DNA of 64,000 nucleotides from Chalciporus piperatus (GCA_038093975.1 JBBPTG010000010.1:248001-312000), one strand, 5' to 3'. Shown: positions 45,071-57,064, counted from the stretch's first letter. Notes: generated from the sequence alone by a model not told the origin. Made by a program: numbers and translations.

Positions 45071-46158
45071 ATGCCCGGATTTCACAGCCGAGTTGTAACC
45101 AAAGCTTATCAGACCGTTCCGGAGCTTTTCTTTTGGGATGGCGATGTTGCACTCGCTGCTGAGCATGCGAGCACGAAGATCCCGGTGATCTACAGACTTC
45201 ATAGGAGTGTTCTGGCTCAACACTCTCGCTTTTTTTCTAATACTATTGGAACGCCCATCAAAATTTCGGGTCTGACGGGTGAGGGAGACCAAGACAGTGC
45301 TTGGGATACACACATAATTCATTTGGCTGGTGAACCAAATGTTCTCGCTGATCTATTCAGCACTATCTACTACCCTCGGTACGTTTCACTCTACCCTGCT
45401 AGCGTGCTCTCGTGCTGAGCCCAATACATAGATATCTGGAGTTCATCCTCGGGAAGGACAACCCCGATATTTGTCTCAGGGCACTTCCGCTCCTTATGCT
45501 CGCTCGAGAATATGCCCTGCATGTAATCGAGGATATGATCATTTACCAGGTTAGAGCGGCCTGGCCACTTACCCTTCGCGGATGGGATGCCACCGAGAGT
45601 GAGACCTCGCAGAAGCACAATCTCTTTGCCGGCTCCGGGCTTGGCTTAGGGATCTGTCAGCTTTGGGACGAATTCCTCCCCGAACCAGCATCAGCCATCT
45701 ACTTCGCCCGCATGGCCAACGTCCCGGAAATTCTTCCAGCTGCGTTCTATCAGCTCTCTCGCATCCTCCGAGGGGACGACTTTGACGGGAACAGGTCGGA
45801 GGACGGGGTTCAACTAAACGGGTCTAAGCGACCCACTGCGCGATGGTCGTTGCTCACCCAGAATGATTTAGAGGCACTCGCTTCTGGGAAGAAGGATATG
45901 TTAAACTTCATGGACGACCTCTATTGTGCCTTACTCAAGGAAGTATTGTTTTGCTCGCTCAAATGCAGACGCGCCTTCATCAATGCTGGACCATTGGACT
46001 CGGACGATATCCTCACAGATCTTATGGAGTTGTGTGAACGGGACACAGTTCCGGGGAGCGCAATGTGCCCGCGCTGTCGGGCGGAGGTAAATGAGAAGGT
46101 GAGACTGTTGCGGGCCTTGGTTTGGAAGGGACTGCCCTTTGCATTTAGGCTGTGGTGA
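45071..46158 (+). CDS. BTB/POZ-domain protein
   Basis: Two exons, 45071-45378 and 45432-46158, with a 53-nt intron splitting an Arg codon; 344 aa. The N-terminal BTB fold is shown by LFFWDGDVALAAEH (the D-G-D-V strand), the IYRLHRSVLAQHSRFFSNTI helix and IIHLAGEPNVLADLFSTIYYP. After the intron come YLEFILGKDNP and LPLLMLAREYALH, then a helical region with two CxxC-like pairs near the C-terminus (CSLKCRR, CPRC). This architecture is a large, function-unknown expansion in agaricomycetes; such proteins may act as cullin-3 adaptors or transcription partners, which is inference. Confidence 0.85.
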
Positions 46159-46526
46159 TAACTCGCATAACAGGTGTATGCATACCCTTTTAATCCATCA
46201 TTTTTTTGATATTAGTACTTTGTGGGATGTTCTTGTTGCGTAAGTTGTCACGGACTGGTGGATATTAATATTTCTACTATGTCAGTGTGGTCGGTCACTG
46301 CCAACGATGCAAACCAATCTTGAAGGCGAGTAAGGGGTAAGGGGATATCATAGGGTCAATCCACGGACGCGAATTAGTGGAACAGCATTACTCTAGAAAG
46401 GTCGTCAACGAGACCAGGAGTAAACCGGGTCTGCAGTAAGCTCATAGTACAGTTCTACATGCATCAATGTAGGTATCATGGCAGGTATCAACGAGCTAAA
46501 TTCTTCCCGTGGTGCAGTGTATAACA
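46159..46526. other. convergent 3' intergenic region
   Basis: Between the ends of the BTB and F-box genes. Nothing recognised apart from A+T-rich 3'-UTR-like sequence. Confidence 0.45.
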
Positions 46527-48014
46527 TTAGCACTTTGGCACTTTGATCTTGAGCGTCTCGAGCGGACACTGTGATCGAGATACAAACGCCTTGAAGTTTG
46601 CATCTGGCCAGTCTGCATCTAGCAGCGAGAGATCAAGGTGACGCAAGCCAGGCAAGGTCAACACATCCAGGAGCTTGTCAAAGGGACCTGATCTGATTTC
46701 GATGCTTAGCGAACGGAGTTTTGGGTTACTGATAGGTTCATGGGGAGGGTAGACAAGGTCGTCGTCGTCGTCGTCCATGTTGTCAATGTCCATGGATGAG
46801 ATGACAAGATCCTCGAGGTTTGAACCGAGCTCGAGGATGCGGAAGAGGAAGTCTTCGATACTGTTGAAGTCCGTCCTAAGGTGCGTGAGGCTTGTCCACC
46901 CAGGGTTGAAGACTGTGAACATATGGTCGCAATCGTAGACCGAAAAATATTGGAATTTGATAGTCAAGATACGATGCTGGTTTTCTTCCAGCAACGAGTG
47001 GTCAGGCACGAACATGTCCTCAGAATAAAGGGGAGCGTCTTCGAGGCCTACGGAGACACGAACAAAGAGGTGGCGCAGGTTGGGGAGCGTGAGCGTATGT
47101 AGAAGTGAGCTGTCCCACTCAACATCGGCGACTTCGAGGAAGCGGAGCTTCGAATGAGTGAATGAAACGGAATTGTCGGCTAGGAACACAAAAACAGGGA
47201 GGAAGACGAGGTGCTCGAGGTTAGGACACGTCTGCAAGAGTGACAAAAAAATGGGATCCCTGATTTGAGACTGGGCGTTTTCGAACACCAACGCAAGGTG
47301 TGTGAGGTTCGCCCACCCCGGATTGAAGAGATGCAAACTCTGCATGTCGAACATAGGAGAGTGTATGGTGAGGGTGCGGAGGCGAGGGTGCGGTTGAGTG
47401 ATTGAGATCCCCTGGGCCTGGATTAAAGCTCCCAGGTTTCCACTTAGGCAGAGGCGCTCCAGGATGGGGATGTCACCGAGCAACAGCCTGAGGCTACCCT
47501 CGATCTCCTCAACCTCTTCAAACTCGATGGTGAAGTTTTTCAGCCGGCTGGTGTAACCTTGTAGCAAGTCTAAGACCGCGTTCGCTGGGACTGGGTGTGA
47601 AGGTATTTGAACCTTGAGTGAAAGTGGGTAGCCCTTTGTCTTCTTGAGCCAGCTATCACAGCAGGACAGTTGCCCAGGTTGCTCCGTCTTCTTGATGACC
47701 AATGAACACCAGAGGCGTGGTGTATTTAACGCGGCCCCTCGCCAGCTCCTACAGATCCCTGCGAGAAGCAGCGGTGCAGCCTGCGCATCTGGTCGTTTGT
47801 GTATCTCTGGGGGCAAGCAGGAAATAAAGATCTCCTCGAGTATCTCTGATGGAAGACGGCGGATGCACGATACGAACCCCTCGTACAACTTCATCGATGA
47901 CACAACCTGCTCGCGCCTCTCGCGGAACCGCTCGAGGATGCTTTCAACGTGCTGGCAGATAGTGTCAATGTCCTTGATCTGTGCCTTCCGCTCGGAGATA
48001 ATCTCGCGGATCAT
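46527..48014 (-). CDS. F-box protein with leucine-rich C-terminal repeats
   Basis: Intronless 495-aa protein. A helical N-terminus (residues 1-45, ERKAQIKDIDTICQHVESIL) precedes an F-box-like motif at about 52-105 (LPSEILEEIFISCLPP, APLLLAGICRSWRGAALNTPRLW). The remaining 390 residues carry irregular leucine-rich repeats (LRTLTIHSP, LTHLALVF, LEHLVFLP, LRHLFVRVS, LRSLSIEI). Substrate receptor of an SCF ubiquitin ligase by family. The frame stays open upstream without an ATG, so the start is at 48014. This F-box type is strongly expanded in agaricomycetes. Confidence 0.88.
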   Translation of the reverse strand: MIREIISERKAQIKDIDTICQHVESILERFRERREQVVSSMKLYEGFVSCIRRLPSEILEEIFISCLPPEIHKRPDAQAAPLLLAGICRSWRGAALNTPRLWCSLVIKKTEQPGQLSCCDSWLKKTKGYPLSLKVQIPSHPVPANAVLDLLQGYTSRLKNFTIEFEEVEEIEGSLRLLLGDIPILERLCLSGNLGALIQAQGISITQPHPRLRTLTIHSPMFDMQSLHLFNPGWANLTHLALVFENAQSQIRDPIFLSLLQTCPNLEHLVFLPVFVFLADNSVSFTHSKLRFLEVADVEWDSSLLHTLTLPNLRHLFVRVSVGLEDAPLYSEDMFVPDHSLLEENQHRILTIKFQYFSVYDCDHMFTVFNPGWTSLTHLRTDFNSIEDFLFRILELGSNLEDLVISSMDIDNMDDDDDDLVYPPHEPISNPKLRSLSIEIRSGPFDKLLDVLTLPGLRHLDLSLLDADWPDANFKAFVSRSQCPLETLKIKVPKC

Positions 48015-48538
48015 AAGAGACTCGAAACTCGATGCAGCGTAGTTCGAGCCAGAGTACTTGGAGAATGGGGTATCGAGACACGGAAACTATGTTCATTCTC
48101 AGCATCGTCTTGTATCTAGCGAGCCAGCGAGACGCAGAATCTCACGATTTCATGGGGGTCAGGCACCAGTGTTTGAAGCTGTCTCAGTAGGCTCGTACAT
48201 CAGCTATGCTGCGCTGCCAATACTACGAAGTGCCTCCTCAACAGACATCTTTGCCATGCTTCTGACGTTGTATTTTGAATAGGAATGCAGTCGATAGCAA
48301 CTTAGCAGGTGGCCGAAGTCAATGTCTTCCTTCCGAAAGCTTTCGGCTGGCACTATTATTTACATAGGGCCCGGGCTGGCGGGACAATCCGGGAGATTGG
48401 GTTGGCCTCACGATCTTCATTAACAAAGTGAGAAGCTCAGTGTTTTGAGAAAAAAAAGGCTCTATCTATCGCCATTACATCGACCTGATAGGTATACCAC
48501 TCCTCTCTACCTGTCACCGTCTCATCCGAACGCGACAA
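48015..48538. other. intergenic region
   Basis: F-box promoter side plus the QCR2 3' end. No gene or repeat recognised. Confidence 0.45.
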
Positions 48539-50051
48539 TCAAAGCCCGATCTCATCAGCATAAGGCAACGTCTTGATGTCACCGACGACGACGAACGTTG
48601 GTGTGGCCTTGGCGAGCTCGGAGACGGTCTGTGGGGGTGGGGAAGAAGAATGCGTTCAGCGGGTGGGTCTGGTACAATTTGTTTGGGAAGCGCTTACCTT
48701 GGTGACAGCAGTTGCGTCGACCTTGTCCAGTGCAGCCAACGTTCTCTCGATCGAAGCATTGGCATTAGAGAAGACCTGAGAAAAATACGGTCAATCGTGC
48801 AATTCCAGCACAAGATCCTTTGGGTACCACCGACCTTGGAGCCAATGGCCTCCACGAGACCCTCCCTGCCCTCAACAGCAGAGGCAGCACCGAACTTGGC
48901 GCGTGCAACTGCGATCTTGAGCTCCTCAGCGCTCAAGGGCTTCTTCAACTTGGCAACGACAGCCTTGGCAGCTTCCGTGACCGATTGTGCATCTGGGCCC
49001 TGGACCAAAACACCAGTCAAGGTAGCATCGGAGTAAGGAAGGTGAACAGCGGTGACAGTGGTAGATGAGGGCGCTGAAGTAGGCCACTTGAGAGCCTGTG
49101 TAGGTGCCATATGTGCGCTCAGAACAGAGAGCACAGGCGAGGGTGTTGTCGTTCCGTATCCGATAAACACGGTCTGAGGACCCTCATACGAGTCGATCCT
49201 CGTCGAACCACCAAAGTATTTCGAGGGTGTGGCCGTGGCAGTGGAACTGCTGGTGGGGAGGGACGCGTCTGCGAGAGCCTTGTCGACAAGGGCTGCGAGA
49301 CGTGCCGAGTCGATGCCGGTACCGACGACAGCAACGTTACCGGTGGTGAAGGCCTCTTTTGCAAAAGATTTCACGGAATCGAGGGAGACGGGGGTATGGG
49401 GACCCGCGAAAAGGGATGCACCAAGGCCATTACGGAACGCGAGGGCGTGTGCGGCCTCAACGGCGAGGGTGCCTGGGGAGCGGGAAGCAGCAGTAGCCTC
49501 GTCTTGGACGACAGGGAGGACGTATTCTGTGTACTCGTGAGGAAGGAATTTGGGGGTCGTGAGGATGGAGGATAGCAGGGAAGTGAAAAAGGATCTATGA
49601 GGAAAGTCAGGACAGCAGCAGCAGAAGATGTTTTCAAGACCACGGACTCGTCACCACGGAGGAACTCGGAGCTAAATGTGAGATATTCGCGTGATAGACT
49701 GGCAGAGAGAACACCGCCGTAGAGTTCACTCTCTCTTACAGTTCCAAGTGTCGACCGCTTTGCCGTGCTCTAAAGCCAAGGATGAACCGAGTTTTTAGTG
49801 AGCCATTCCGAGTGCCCTCGGGACGTCTAAACGGAAAGATCTAAACACACCTTGAATGCAAAGTTTTTCAACGCATGCGCGACACCTGGGCCTGACTCAT
49901 ACCGACTGCCGGCTTTGACAAGGAAGGTAACGGCGGTGGTTGGTTGGCCGTTGTCGACGGCGGCAACTTTGATGCCTGATGATGTGGAGTCGACGACGGT
50001 AGCGAACGAGCGTGCCAGACGTTTGGCGGTCGACGCCCGAGTTGCTAGCAT
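48539..50051 (-). CDS. QCR2: ubiquinol-cytochrome c reductase core protein 2
   Basis: Core 2 subunit of respiratory complex III in the inner mitochondrial membrane. Five exons: 50051-49851, 49769-49648, 49594-48835, 48775-48698, 48628-48539; 416 aa, all phases close. The N-terminus MLATRASTAKRLARSF is a mitochondrial presequence. M16-family fold: TTAVTFLVKAGSRYESGPG, LKNFAFKSTAKRS where active peptidases have HxxEH (here lost, as in core proteins), ELYGGVLSASLSREYLTF, and the C-terminal TPTFVVVGDIKTLPYADE. Two donors are weak (GTCCGT at 49647, GTCGGT at 48834). Single copy-like, with no damage. Confidence 0.93.
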
Positions 50052-50672
50052 GGCTGAGATGTTGGAGACGTAGACGGACCGGGACTGCAATGATTTTTGG
50101 AGGAGCGGAGTTGACACGCTTGCGGTGAATTCCGTATTCGTCCGATGTAACGGATAGTAAGTTACTACTGTAAGTAAGTACTTCAAGTCGACTTCAAGTT
50201 ATGTATAGGTTTGTCAGGTACAACTTGCCACTTGGGTACGACTAATTACTACCAGTGGTACTTACCTTGCCCAACGTTTGCGACGACGACGACGTGCTTG
50301 ACGTGACTTGAAAAGGATACAGTATGTATCGATATCAAATTGGATGCTCCCATGTGCTCGTTCGTCGGTTGTTATACACTGCGACTGCTCGAAAGGTGAG
50401 TGCCACTGAGTGCCACTGAGCCCTGTACCTCAGTATATACTGATTCTATACCAAACGCGCTCACAGCTCATTTACACCATGAGGTAAATGGTAGGAGTGG
50501 CACGACCCAAGTGATCAGCTGGTCACACAAGTCAGCGGACAATCGCGCCCGTCATGACAGACATGGCACATTATCATTCCCATCAATCGCACCACCCGAC
50601 CGACTCGGAGTGCTCCTTATAAATACATCTCCTGTGGAATGACGACAGGAGTTAGAACCACCCTCTACCAAC
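50052..50672. promoter_or_regulatory. divergent promoter region QCR2 / MDR oxidoreductase
   Basis: About 620 bp between two divergent starts. Contains direct gtgccactga repeats at 50400-50417 and a TATA-like stretch (cttataaata) at about 50617, 55 bp before the oxidoreductase ATG. No other site identified. Confidence 0.4.
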
Positions 50673-52264
50673 ATGTCTCTCCCAGCAACTAGCCGTGAAT
50701 ATCGTAGCTATGTAGGCAATCAAATTCAACTCGCTGGCCCTCTTCTGACACTCGTATGCTAGGGTGTTAATCACCAGGATTTCAAGCTCCTGGAAGCTCC
50801 CCTCAGTAAGCCGAGGGCGAGCGAAGTAACCATCAAGATCCACGCTGTCTCTCTTCAGGTAGTCGCCCCTCACATAAGATCCCATTCAACCCATGTTCAT
50901 TTCTTCTTTGCAGTACCGCGACCTTATGGTGTCTAAGGGCGTGTACCCGGGGTGCATTCGCAGCCAACTCCGTCCCTCGTCACTCACTAACGTCCCTCAT
51001 TTACAGCCAGAAGCAAAACCCCATTCCCTGCTCCGACGGTGCTGGTGAGATCGTGGCAGTTGGCGAAGACGTCAAAGGCTGGAAAATCGGTGATCGTGTC
51101 TGCCCGAACTTTGCCCTCGACCATATCCACGGCGACGTCACTGAAGCGATCAAGATTACTGGTCTTGGAGGCAATATTGATGGTGTTTTGAGAGAGTACA
51201 TCAATGTGCCTGCTCATGTGAGTCGTTATCGGGTTGCTCTCTTGGCAGCGGAGTATCGACTCTTGATTAGTCGCTTGTCACAATCCCCGACTATCTTTCG
51301 TATGAGGAAGCTTCGACGCTCCCGTAAGTCAGTTCCCGCTTTATCTGTAACACTTTTCTCAAGGATGTTTAAAATAGATGCGCTGCATTGACTGCGTATA
51401 GCGCCCTTCTCGGACCTGTTGCCCTCAAAGGAGGTGACTACGTCCTTGTTCTTGGTACTGGGGGTGTCTCTATGCAAGTACACAAGTGTTCGCATGTTGC
51501 ATCGAGGTGCTAACTGTTCCGTAGCTTCGGCGCTCAGATTGCTCTTGCCTCCGGTGCCAATGTGATCTTGACTTCTTCATCGGATGCGAAGCTCGAGGTG
51601 GCCAAGAAGCTCGGCGTGCAGCACCTCATCAACTATAACACGAACCCCAACTGGGAAGAGAAGGTCTTGGAGATCGTGAGCAACTGTGCTTGATTGATAT
51701 CACAAGGAATTGCTGACACATGACCTCATAAGACGGGGGGGAGAGGTGTTGACCATATCATTGAGGTAAGTGGATTTCGTGCACTATTCTCCCCGGTAAT
51801 AATACGTTTGTAGGTTGGCGGCCCTAACACGATCGAAAAATGTAGCATAGCCATCAAGCACGCTGGACAAGTGCACGTCATCGGATTCGTTTCTGGGGTG
51901 AGATCCGTTGTCGTCCTGTCTCGGAAACACTGCCAACATCTCCATCTAGGGTACCAACGGCATTCCTATTTTCCCTACCATTGGCAAAGCCATCACGTTC
52001 CGTGGTATCCTTATCGGATCGGTCAAACAGTAAGTGTCCGCGTCTTCCGCCGATTTGAAGGGATGATAGTTGCGTCTGTGTATGACGGCTAATTGCGCTC
52101 CTGTGAACCATAGGTTCGAAGATATGAACCGTCTCTTCATCGCACGTCAGATCCGTCCCGTCATCGACAAGGTCTTCTCGTTCGAGCAAGCTATTGATGC
52201 GTACTCGCACTTGGAGTCTCAGAAGCACGTCGGCAAGGTTGTCATCAAGGTTTCGAAGAATTGA
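50673..52264 (+). CDS. zinc-type alcohol dehydrogenase-like MDR oxidoreductase
   Basis: NAD(P)-dependent medium-chain dehydrogenase/reductase, probably a quinone- or alcohol-type reductase; substrate unknown. Eleven exons: 50673-50711, 50763-50858, 50914-50951, 51007-51217, 51271-51323, 51378-51473, 51525-51675, 51733-51765, 51814-51897, 51950-52029, 52114-52264; 343 aa. GroES-like N-domain: VSLQYRDLMVSKG, PCSDGAGEIVAVGEDVKGWKIGDRV. Rossmann part: YVLVLGTGGVSIFGAQIAL, GRGVDHIIEVGG, GQVHVIGFVSG. C-terminus KHVGKVVIKVSKN. The structural-zinc Cys ladder of classical ADH is absent. The sixth intron (51474-51524) has a GC donor, GCAAGT. Confidence 0.92.
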
Positions 52265-52584
52265 GCAGGTGTGCACCCAAAGAAGACGAAGCTAAACAGT
52301 ATTTGAATGTATGAATTTATCGCGTTAATGATTCGACACTTGTATTTTGTATCTCTGGTTGTTCTCCCTCATTTGTGAAAAGAATACACGAGATGTCAGA
52401 CATTGGGCTCCATCTGTCATACTGGGGACAACCACAATCGAACAATTATAACTTGGCGTTCAAATTTCGAGCACGATGCAGATTAAATGATCGGGTTGCG
52501 TTCGGCGGTACCATCAATTGAGTTTGAAATATCTACGGTGGATGGACCCACTGACGTCTACAACAAGTTATTACCAAGTACACA

Positions 52585-53310
52585 GTGCAACTTTCGTCTT
52601 CCACGCGCATCGATCGTCGCTCAGCGCTCTTACTCGTCGCTCCTCAGACCAACGAATATGCCAGACTCAGACGACAAATACACAAAGAATGGCCCAAGCC
52701 CGATTTTCACCGTACCAGGTCGTTCAGAAATTCCATCAACCACGACTCCATGAGAGGCGTCCCCAATGCCACCTCAATTTGTTTCTCTCCCGACGGCGAT
52801 GAACTCGCAATATGCGTTCACCCATGGACCATCCTCGTTTTTGATGCGGCAAGTGGCGAAACAATCTTCGGACCACTCGATGACGATGATCGCCCGATCT
52901 ATGTTGTTGTTTGGTCATCTGAGCAATCTGACTGACTCTTCTGTGCCTGTTGGGACGGTTCGATTATTTCATTGGATTCGAGCACGGGCGAGATCATCGA
53001 TGAACTATCGCCAAGCTAGGCTCTCGGCGAGAGTCGAGTTGCGTGTCTGTCGCTCTCTCCCGATGGCAAATGGCTTGCCAGCGGATCATTTGAGCCTAAG
53101 GGAACCGTCTGTCTGTGGAACGTGGGATCGCGTCTGCCTAGGAGAGCCACTCATCCACGGCGGTTCATCCGTCATACTGTGTACTGCGTTTTCTCGTTCT
53201 GGAGGATTGCATGCACTGGGAATGGGCGAGAGGTCTTAGTTTGGCGTGTCCCGTGGTGGGATAGTAACAATCGAAAGGTTCCAGTGTCCATTCAATGGTT
53301 AATTTCATGA
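52585..53310 (+). pseudogene. WD40-repeat protein, decayed
   Basis: One reading frame shows at least two WD40 blades (ATSICFSPDGDELAICV...ILVFDAASGE, then LSLSPDGKWLASGS...GTVCLWNVGS). It is cut by an in-frame TGA (52933-52935) and TAG (53017-53019), and a frame change follows near 53200 (GNGREVLVWRV). No start region with signal. Likely the C-terminal relic of a WD40 or NACHT-WD40-type gene. Confidence 0.65.
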
Positions 53311-54304
53311 ACTGATGTTGATGCTACAGACCCTCGATCCCCTCCTTGATGTGCGTTCTGACTCTGTGCCTATCATCTCTGCTGCATTTCTGACACACCA
53401 TATGTGTAGCAATCGGCAGTCGTTTCACCCGACGTTCCGTCAAATATCGTTCGTGAATCTGACTTTGATTTCCTCGATGTAAGTTTTTTTTTCATTATTG
53501 TACATATATCTGTTGCTAGACATTGACCCTTAATCCTGGCAATCTGTAGGTGCCTGCATCACATCGCCACCGCCCCCTTCAAGACCATTCAAGAATGAAT
53601 CCATCTGACCCCCCTTCTCGGGTACAGCGCTCGAGTCAAGGGTCTCATGGAGGTTTTGGAACATGATACCCCGATTTGTATATGGTCGTTCTTATCCAAT
53701 ATCCATGGGGTGGGGGGAACCAGTAAGCCAATCACCCCCGTTTTCATCACATGTACTCAATGAGTCTGTCTTGGATAGCGCACACTGTGCGATATCTGCT
53801 GATCGTGGACCTCGAAGCGACACATGTCGCTTCGAGGTCCACGATCAGCAGCAACCCTTCCAGCCATTCTCCTGAACTCCACCCCTCTGTCATGGTCGTC
53901 GTAGAGTCCGTTTCCGGAGAGACTCGGAGGGCAGGAACAATTCGGCCACCGAACCAGAAGTGATCGAAATTGGATGTTGTGGGCTCCTGTCCCGTCAGCG
54001 GCCTCGGTACGAGAACGAGACAATGTTCCTGTTGAACAATCTCTACCCCAAAATAGTACTGTTGTATGATCATCCGAGACCCTTAAGCCCGGCCCTTGCG
54101 TTTCGTTTAGTATACCCTTTCCGTGTATGTGTTCTAAACTGCTGTCACATTCTTCTCGCGAACGACCGTGTTGTTGTTGCACCGTCTTCAATTCCGGTTT
54201 GGGTACTCTGACATCTCATCCTCTCATTGCGCCGATCGAAACGCCACAGTTTTCAGCACACCATAGCGTTCGTATACACGGATGAAAAAGTGGCCAATTA
54301 ATAT
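53311..54304. other. non-coding tail of WD40 relic; contains a perfect palindrome
   Basis: Only short fragments of coding texture. Holds the 56-bp palindrome at 53796-53851. Confidence 0.45.
53796..53851. repeat. 56-bp perfect inverted repeat
   Basis: Two 27-nt arms starting CTGCTGATCGTGGACC, exactly complementary, separated by 2 nt (CA). No terminator-like T run follows. Confidence 0.95.
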
Positions 54305-54637
54305 TCCCAGGTGTGAGAGGAACAGCTGTTCCCGCGGACCAACAAGGCTCGCTTTATCCCCACTGTGTAGCGGATGGTACAGGTGCCATCGTGGATGGAG
54401 GCGACCGTGTGGACGTGAGTTTCTCTCGTTAAGAATCGAGGTTGGTCGGCCGTTCTATAGCGTGTGTTCGCATGTGATCAGTAATCCTGTCGACGTGGGA
54501 TCGCGTCAGATAAACTGTCTTGATATCTTCCTCGTGGCGATCGACTAAGCCTGGGTAGATGACGCTGAGAGTCTGAAACATTCGAGTGCAACTTGAGTCG
54601 TAGCGAACAAGTAGGGGGGACAGCTCACGAGATACGA
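54305..54637 (-). repeat. inverted partial copy of the hydrolase 5' region
   Basis: The reverse complement matches 43706-44051 along its whole length with moderate divergence. It lacks the 13 bp present at about 43988-44000. In this copy the frame through RYTVG to the NSCSSHTWE block is continuous, whereas in the other copy it is broken. The rest of the hydrolase is absent here. Confidence 0.88.
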
Positions 54638-54985
54638 AGATGGTGGCCGCCAGGCCCAGGCTCAGGAGTCGTCAAACGATCAAGCAAAAACGGCCTCTTG
54701 GCGGCCGACAAAGGCAAAACAGCCGCTCTCGCGATGATAGTGGGTTTCTTGACAAACCTGGCTTTAGGATGCAAGTCACGTATGTTGCAAATAAATCTGG
54801 TGACCATAGTTGTCAAGTGACCTCACGGCTCGAGCTCTGAAGATACGTTGTTGTGGTCACTGCTCTGACACAAATGATTGAAAACCAGGTATATTATATA
54901 GATGGATAGCTTTACGAAACAAACGCGCGGCCCAAAGTGGAGAACGACCATATCCATCCTAGCCAACTTCCACAAATCTCAAACC
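54638..54985. other. short stretch with faint helicase-like reading
   Basis: A plus-strand frame contains NGLLAADKGKT then AALAMIVGFL, which recalls the Walker A region of SNF2 helicases with residues missing. Too short and degenerate to call a gene. Confidence 0.2.
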
Positions 54986-55422
54986 CTAAGCGTTGATGTT
55001 GATAGGAGTGCAACCAACGTTGACCACACCGTTCTAAATGCATATTGAGTGCCCAATAATCTCAGTGTAGGGAACAGATGACTCACGAATTGGTTGCCCG
55101 TGCAGCATACCGACTGTTGCGAAGCAGCGCAACCCTGACTGGTGCCAATCAGAGTGGGCGCCGAGCAGGTCACACCGACGAGACCCCCAGCACTCGAAGC
55201 TGCCTGGCCGGCACCCAACGAGGTGAGCAAGACGGTAAGCTGGGAAGCCTGAATCACAGAACAGCGTTAGTCGAGTCCACAGACAGAGGCGATCGGTCAA
55301 TGTACCTGCTGGACACTGTTGCAGCAGCTGATCGAGCCACCGCTGCACTGGTCGCGTGCCTCAAGGGGTGAAGCAGTGGCGAGGAGTGCGAGGGGAAGGA
55401 GAGCGAAGACGCGAGCGAACAT
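54986..55422 (-). CDS. class I hydrophobin
   Basis: Small secreted amphipathic protein that coats aerial hyphae. Three exons, 55422-55306, 55248-55087 and 55033-54986; introns of 57 and 53 nt; 108 aa. Signal peptide MFARVFALLPLALLATAS. Eight cysteines in hydrophobin order: C26, C33-C34, C67, C79, C87-C88, C101. The 32-residue gap between the third and fourth Cys indicates class I. Between Cys are Gly/Ala/Ser-rich hydrophobic segments (LGAGQAASSAGGLVGV). Intact. Confidence 0.94.
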
Positions 55423-57064
55423 CTTGGTTGATAGAGGAAAGTGTTGAAGAAGAAAGCAGAGAGGATGAGTTGGGAGCCTGGAGTTACACCTCGCTCTGGC
55501 TGCTCTTTATACCTGGAGGACCCTGTGGTCCGGGTCAGTCCGACATGACGCAAAAAATGTTCTGCATTTTTCGGCTGTACGTGTGTCGTACAAATCACGC
55601 TCTATCTCCGAGTCCACGAAGCCAACGACAAGGATGTGTCGGTATCGATCGTTCTGGACGTTGTTCAAGCGAGACGAGTGAGAAAAATATAGTAGCATTG
55701 GGCTAGTCTAAGCTTGAAATGACTTACAACGACACACAGCAGCCACGAGTTGACAACCCGCTTGCAATCATTTACGCGAGTAAGCGTGCCCACTGCCCAC
55801 GACCTGCATGCATGGAAGTTAACGGGTTCAGTCCTTGCGGGAATGGGAGCAAAAAGAACGATTCGTATCCACCTGGATGTATCGACGAGTATCGACGATC
55901 GTATGTTGCCCATGTCTTTTGAGTGGTTATGTTGTGGGTCCTCCAGGACGACTCATCGGATGTCAGCGTGGATTCGCCGCAGAAACGCAGATCCACCAAA
56001 CCTTGCGCAAGCTGCCCATCTTTAATATCCTAAATATCTGTCAATCACACCGGGTGCAGTGAGGCCAGTGACAGCGTACGATGAAAAGTACGTATGTAAT
56101 GATTCTAAACAAACGAAGAAACCTACTTGATCATGTCACCAACGGGTGTTCGTCCGAATAACCAGCCTTGGCTCCACGTCCCAAAGCTGGGTACGCCTTG
56201 TGCCCGTTTGACGTGGCCAAGGCGGCTGGACCGGTCGTTGTGGTGTTTTGAAGTTTAGTCCGAGTGGTCGTTGCGAAAGTCATCGTAGGGCGGGCCATCT
56301 GCAAACCTAGCCGAGTTTTTTGCAGTCCTTGGAACCTCGTTTTGGGCATAGTGTTTAGTGATCGTGCTGTAAGACACTCTTTGCGATCCTTTAGGTGCTT
56401 GCCAGCCAATGAGAAGGCTTGCCTAGCTACGAAAGAGTGCTGAACAGCTGTTCATTTAAGTCGTTGTAGTAGGACCTTGCTCAGACTCGGCGAGAGCTTC
56501 GTCCGAGAGAAATACGGGTGCTGCGCCGGGAGTGGGAACTTTGACATTGTGGCAGACGTTGTTGGTCTGATCACAGCTGACACTCTGTATGTCTATCCCT
56601 CCAACGGGTCGCCCATCTGAACTGAAGACGCCATGTCATTTCAGTGTTGCCTGTAGAGATGTTGATAAGCCAACCCGCAGGATACCAATGCCCTTGTTTG
56701 CTTCAGCATATGGTACTGGGGTGAAGGCGCTGAATCAATTATAAGGGGATGTTCTGAGGAAAGGGCCACGCTCGAGTTGAACAGTTTGTATGTCCAGACT
56801 GAACAGCGACAGCGCAGGCCTTGTCGATGTCAAAGTAAAGTTGTCATGGATTCGATACACATAGTCACACTGTGACATCACACGTCACGGGTGACGTTGC
56901 AGTAGGCTTTGGTAGACTCGTTGATTGATCCAGTTGCTGCTGCGGTGGTTTCGTTCGTCTCCTCGAACAAACCCAACTGAGCGCGACACCGACTGCACTG
57001 GACGACAACGATCACCAAGTCCGCTGTCAGTCAAACTACAACAATCGACCACCCAAAGTGGTCC
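55423..57064. other. 1.6-kb gene-free region
   Basis: Hydrophobin promoter plus a long stretch with no supported gene. A minus-strand frame at 56131-56409 has no ATG at its head and is basic and Thr-rich without a domain; I do not call it. Repeated cacacgtcac/gtcacactg words occur at 56868-56890. Confidence 0.45.

Noticed and set aside
54593..54840. SNF2 helicase gene
   Set aside because: Only one degenerate Walker-A-like string in under 100 codons; too weak.
56131..56409. 92-codon minus-strand gene
   Set aside because: No ATG at its head, low-complexity Thr/Arg content, no splice partners.
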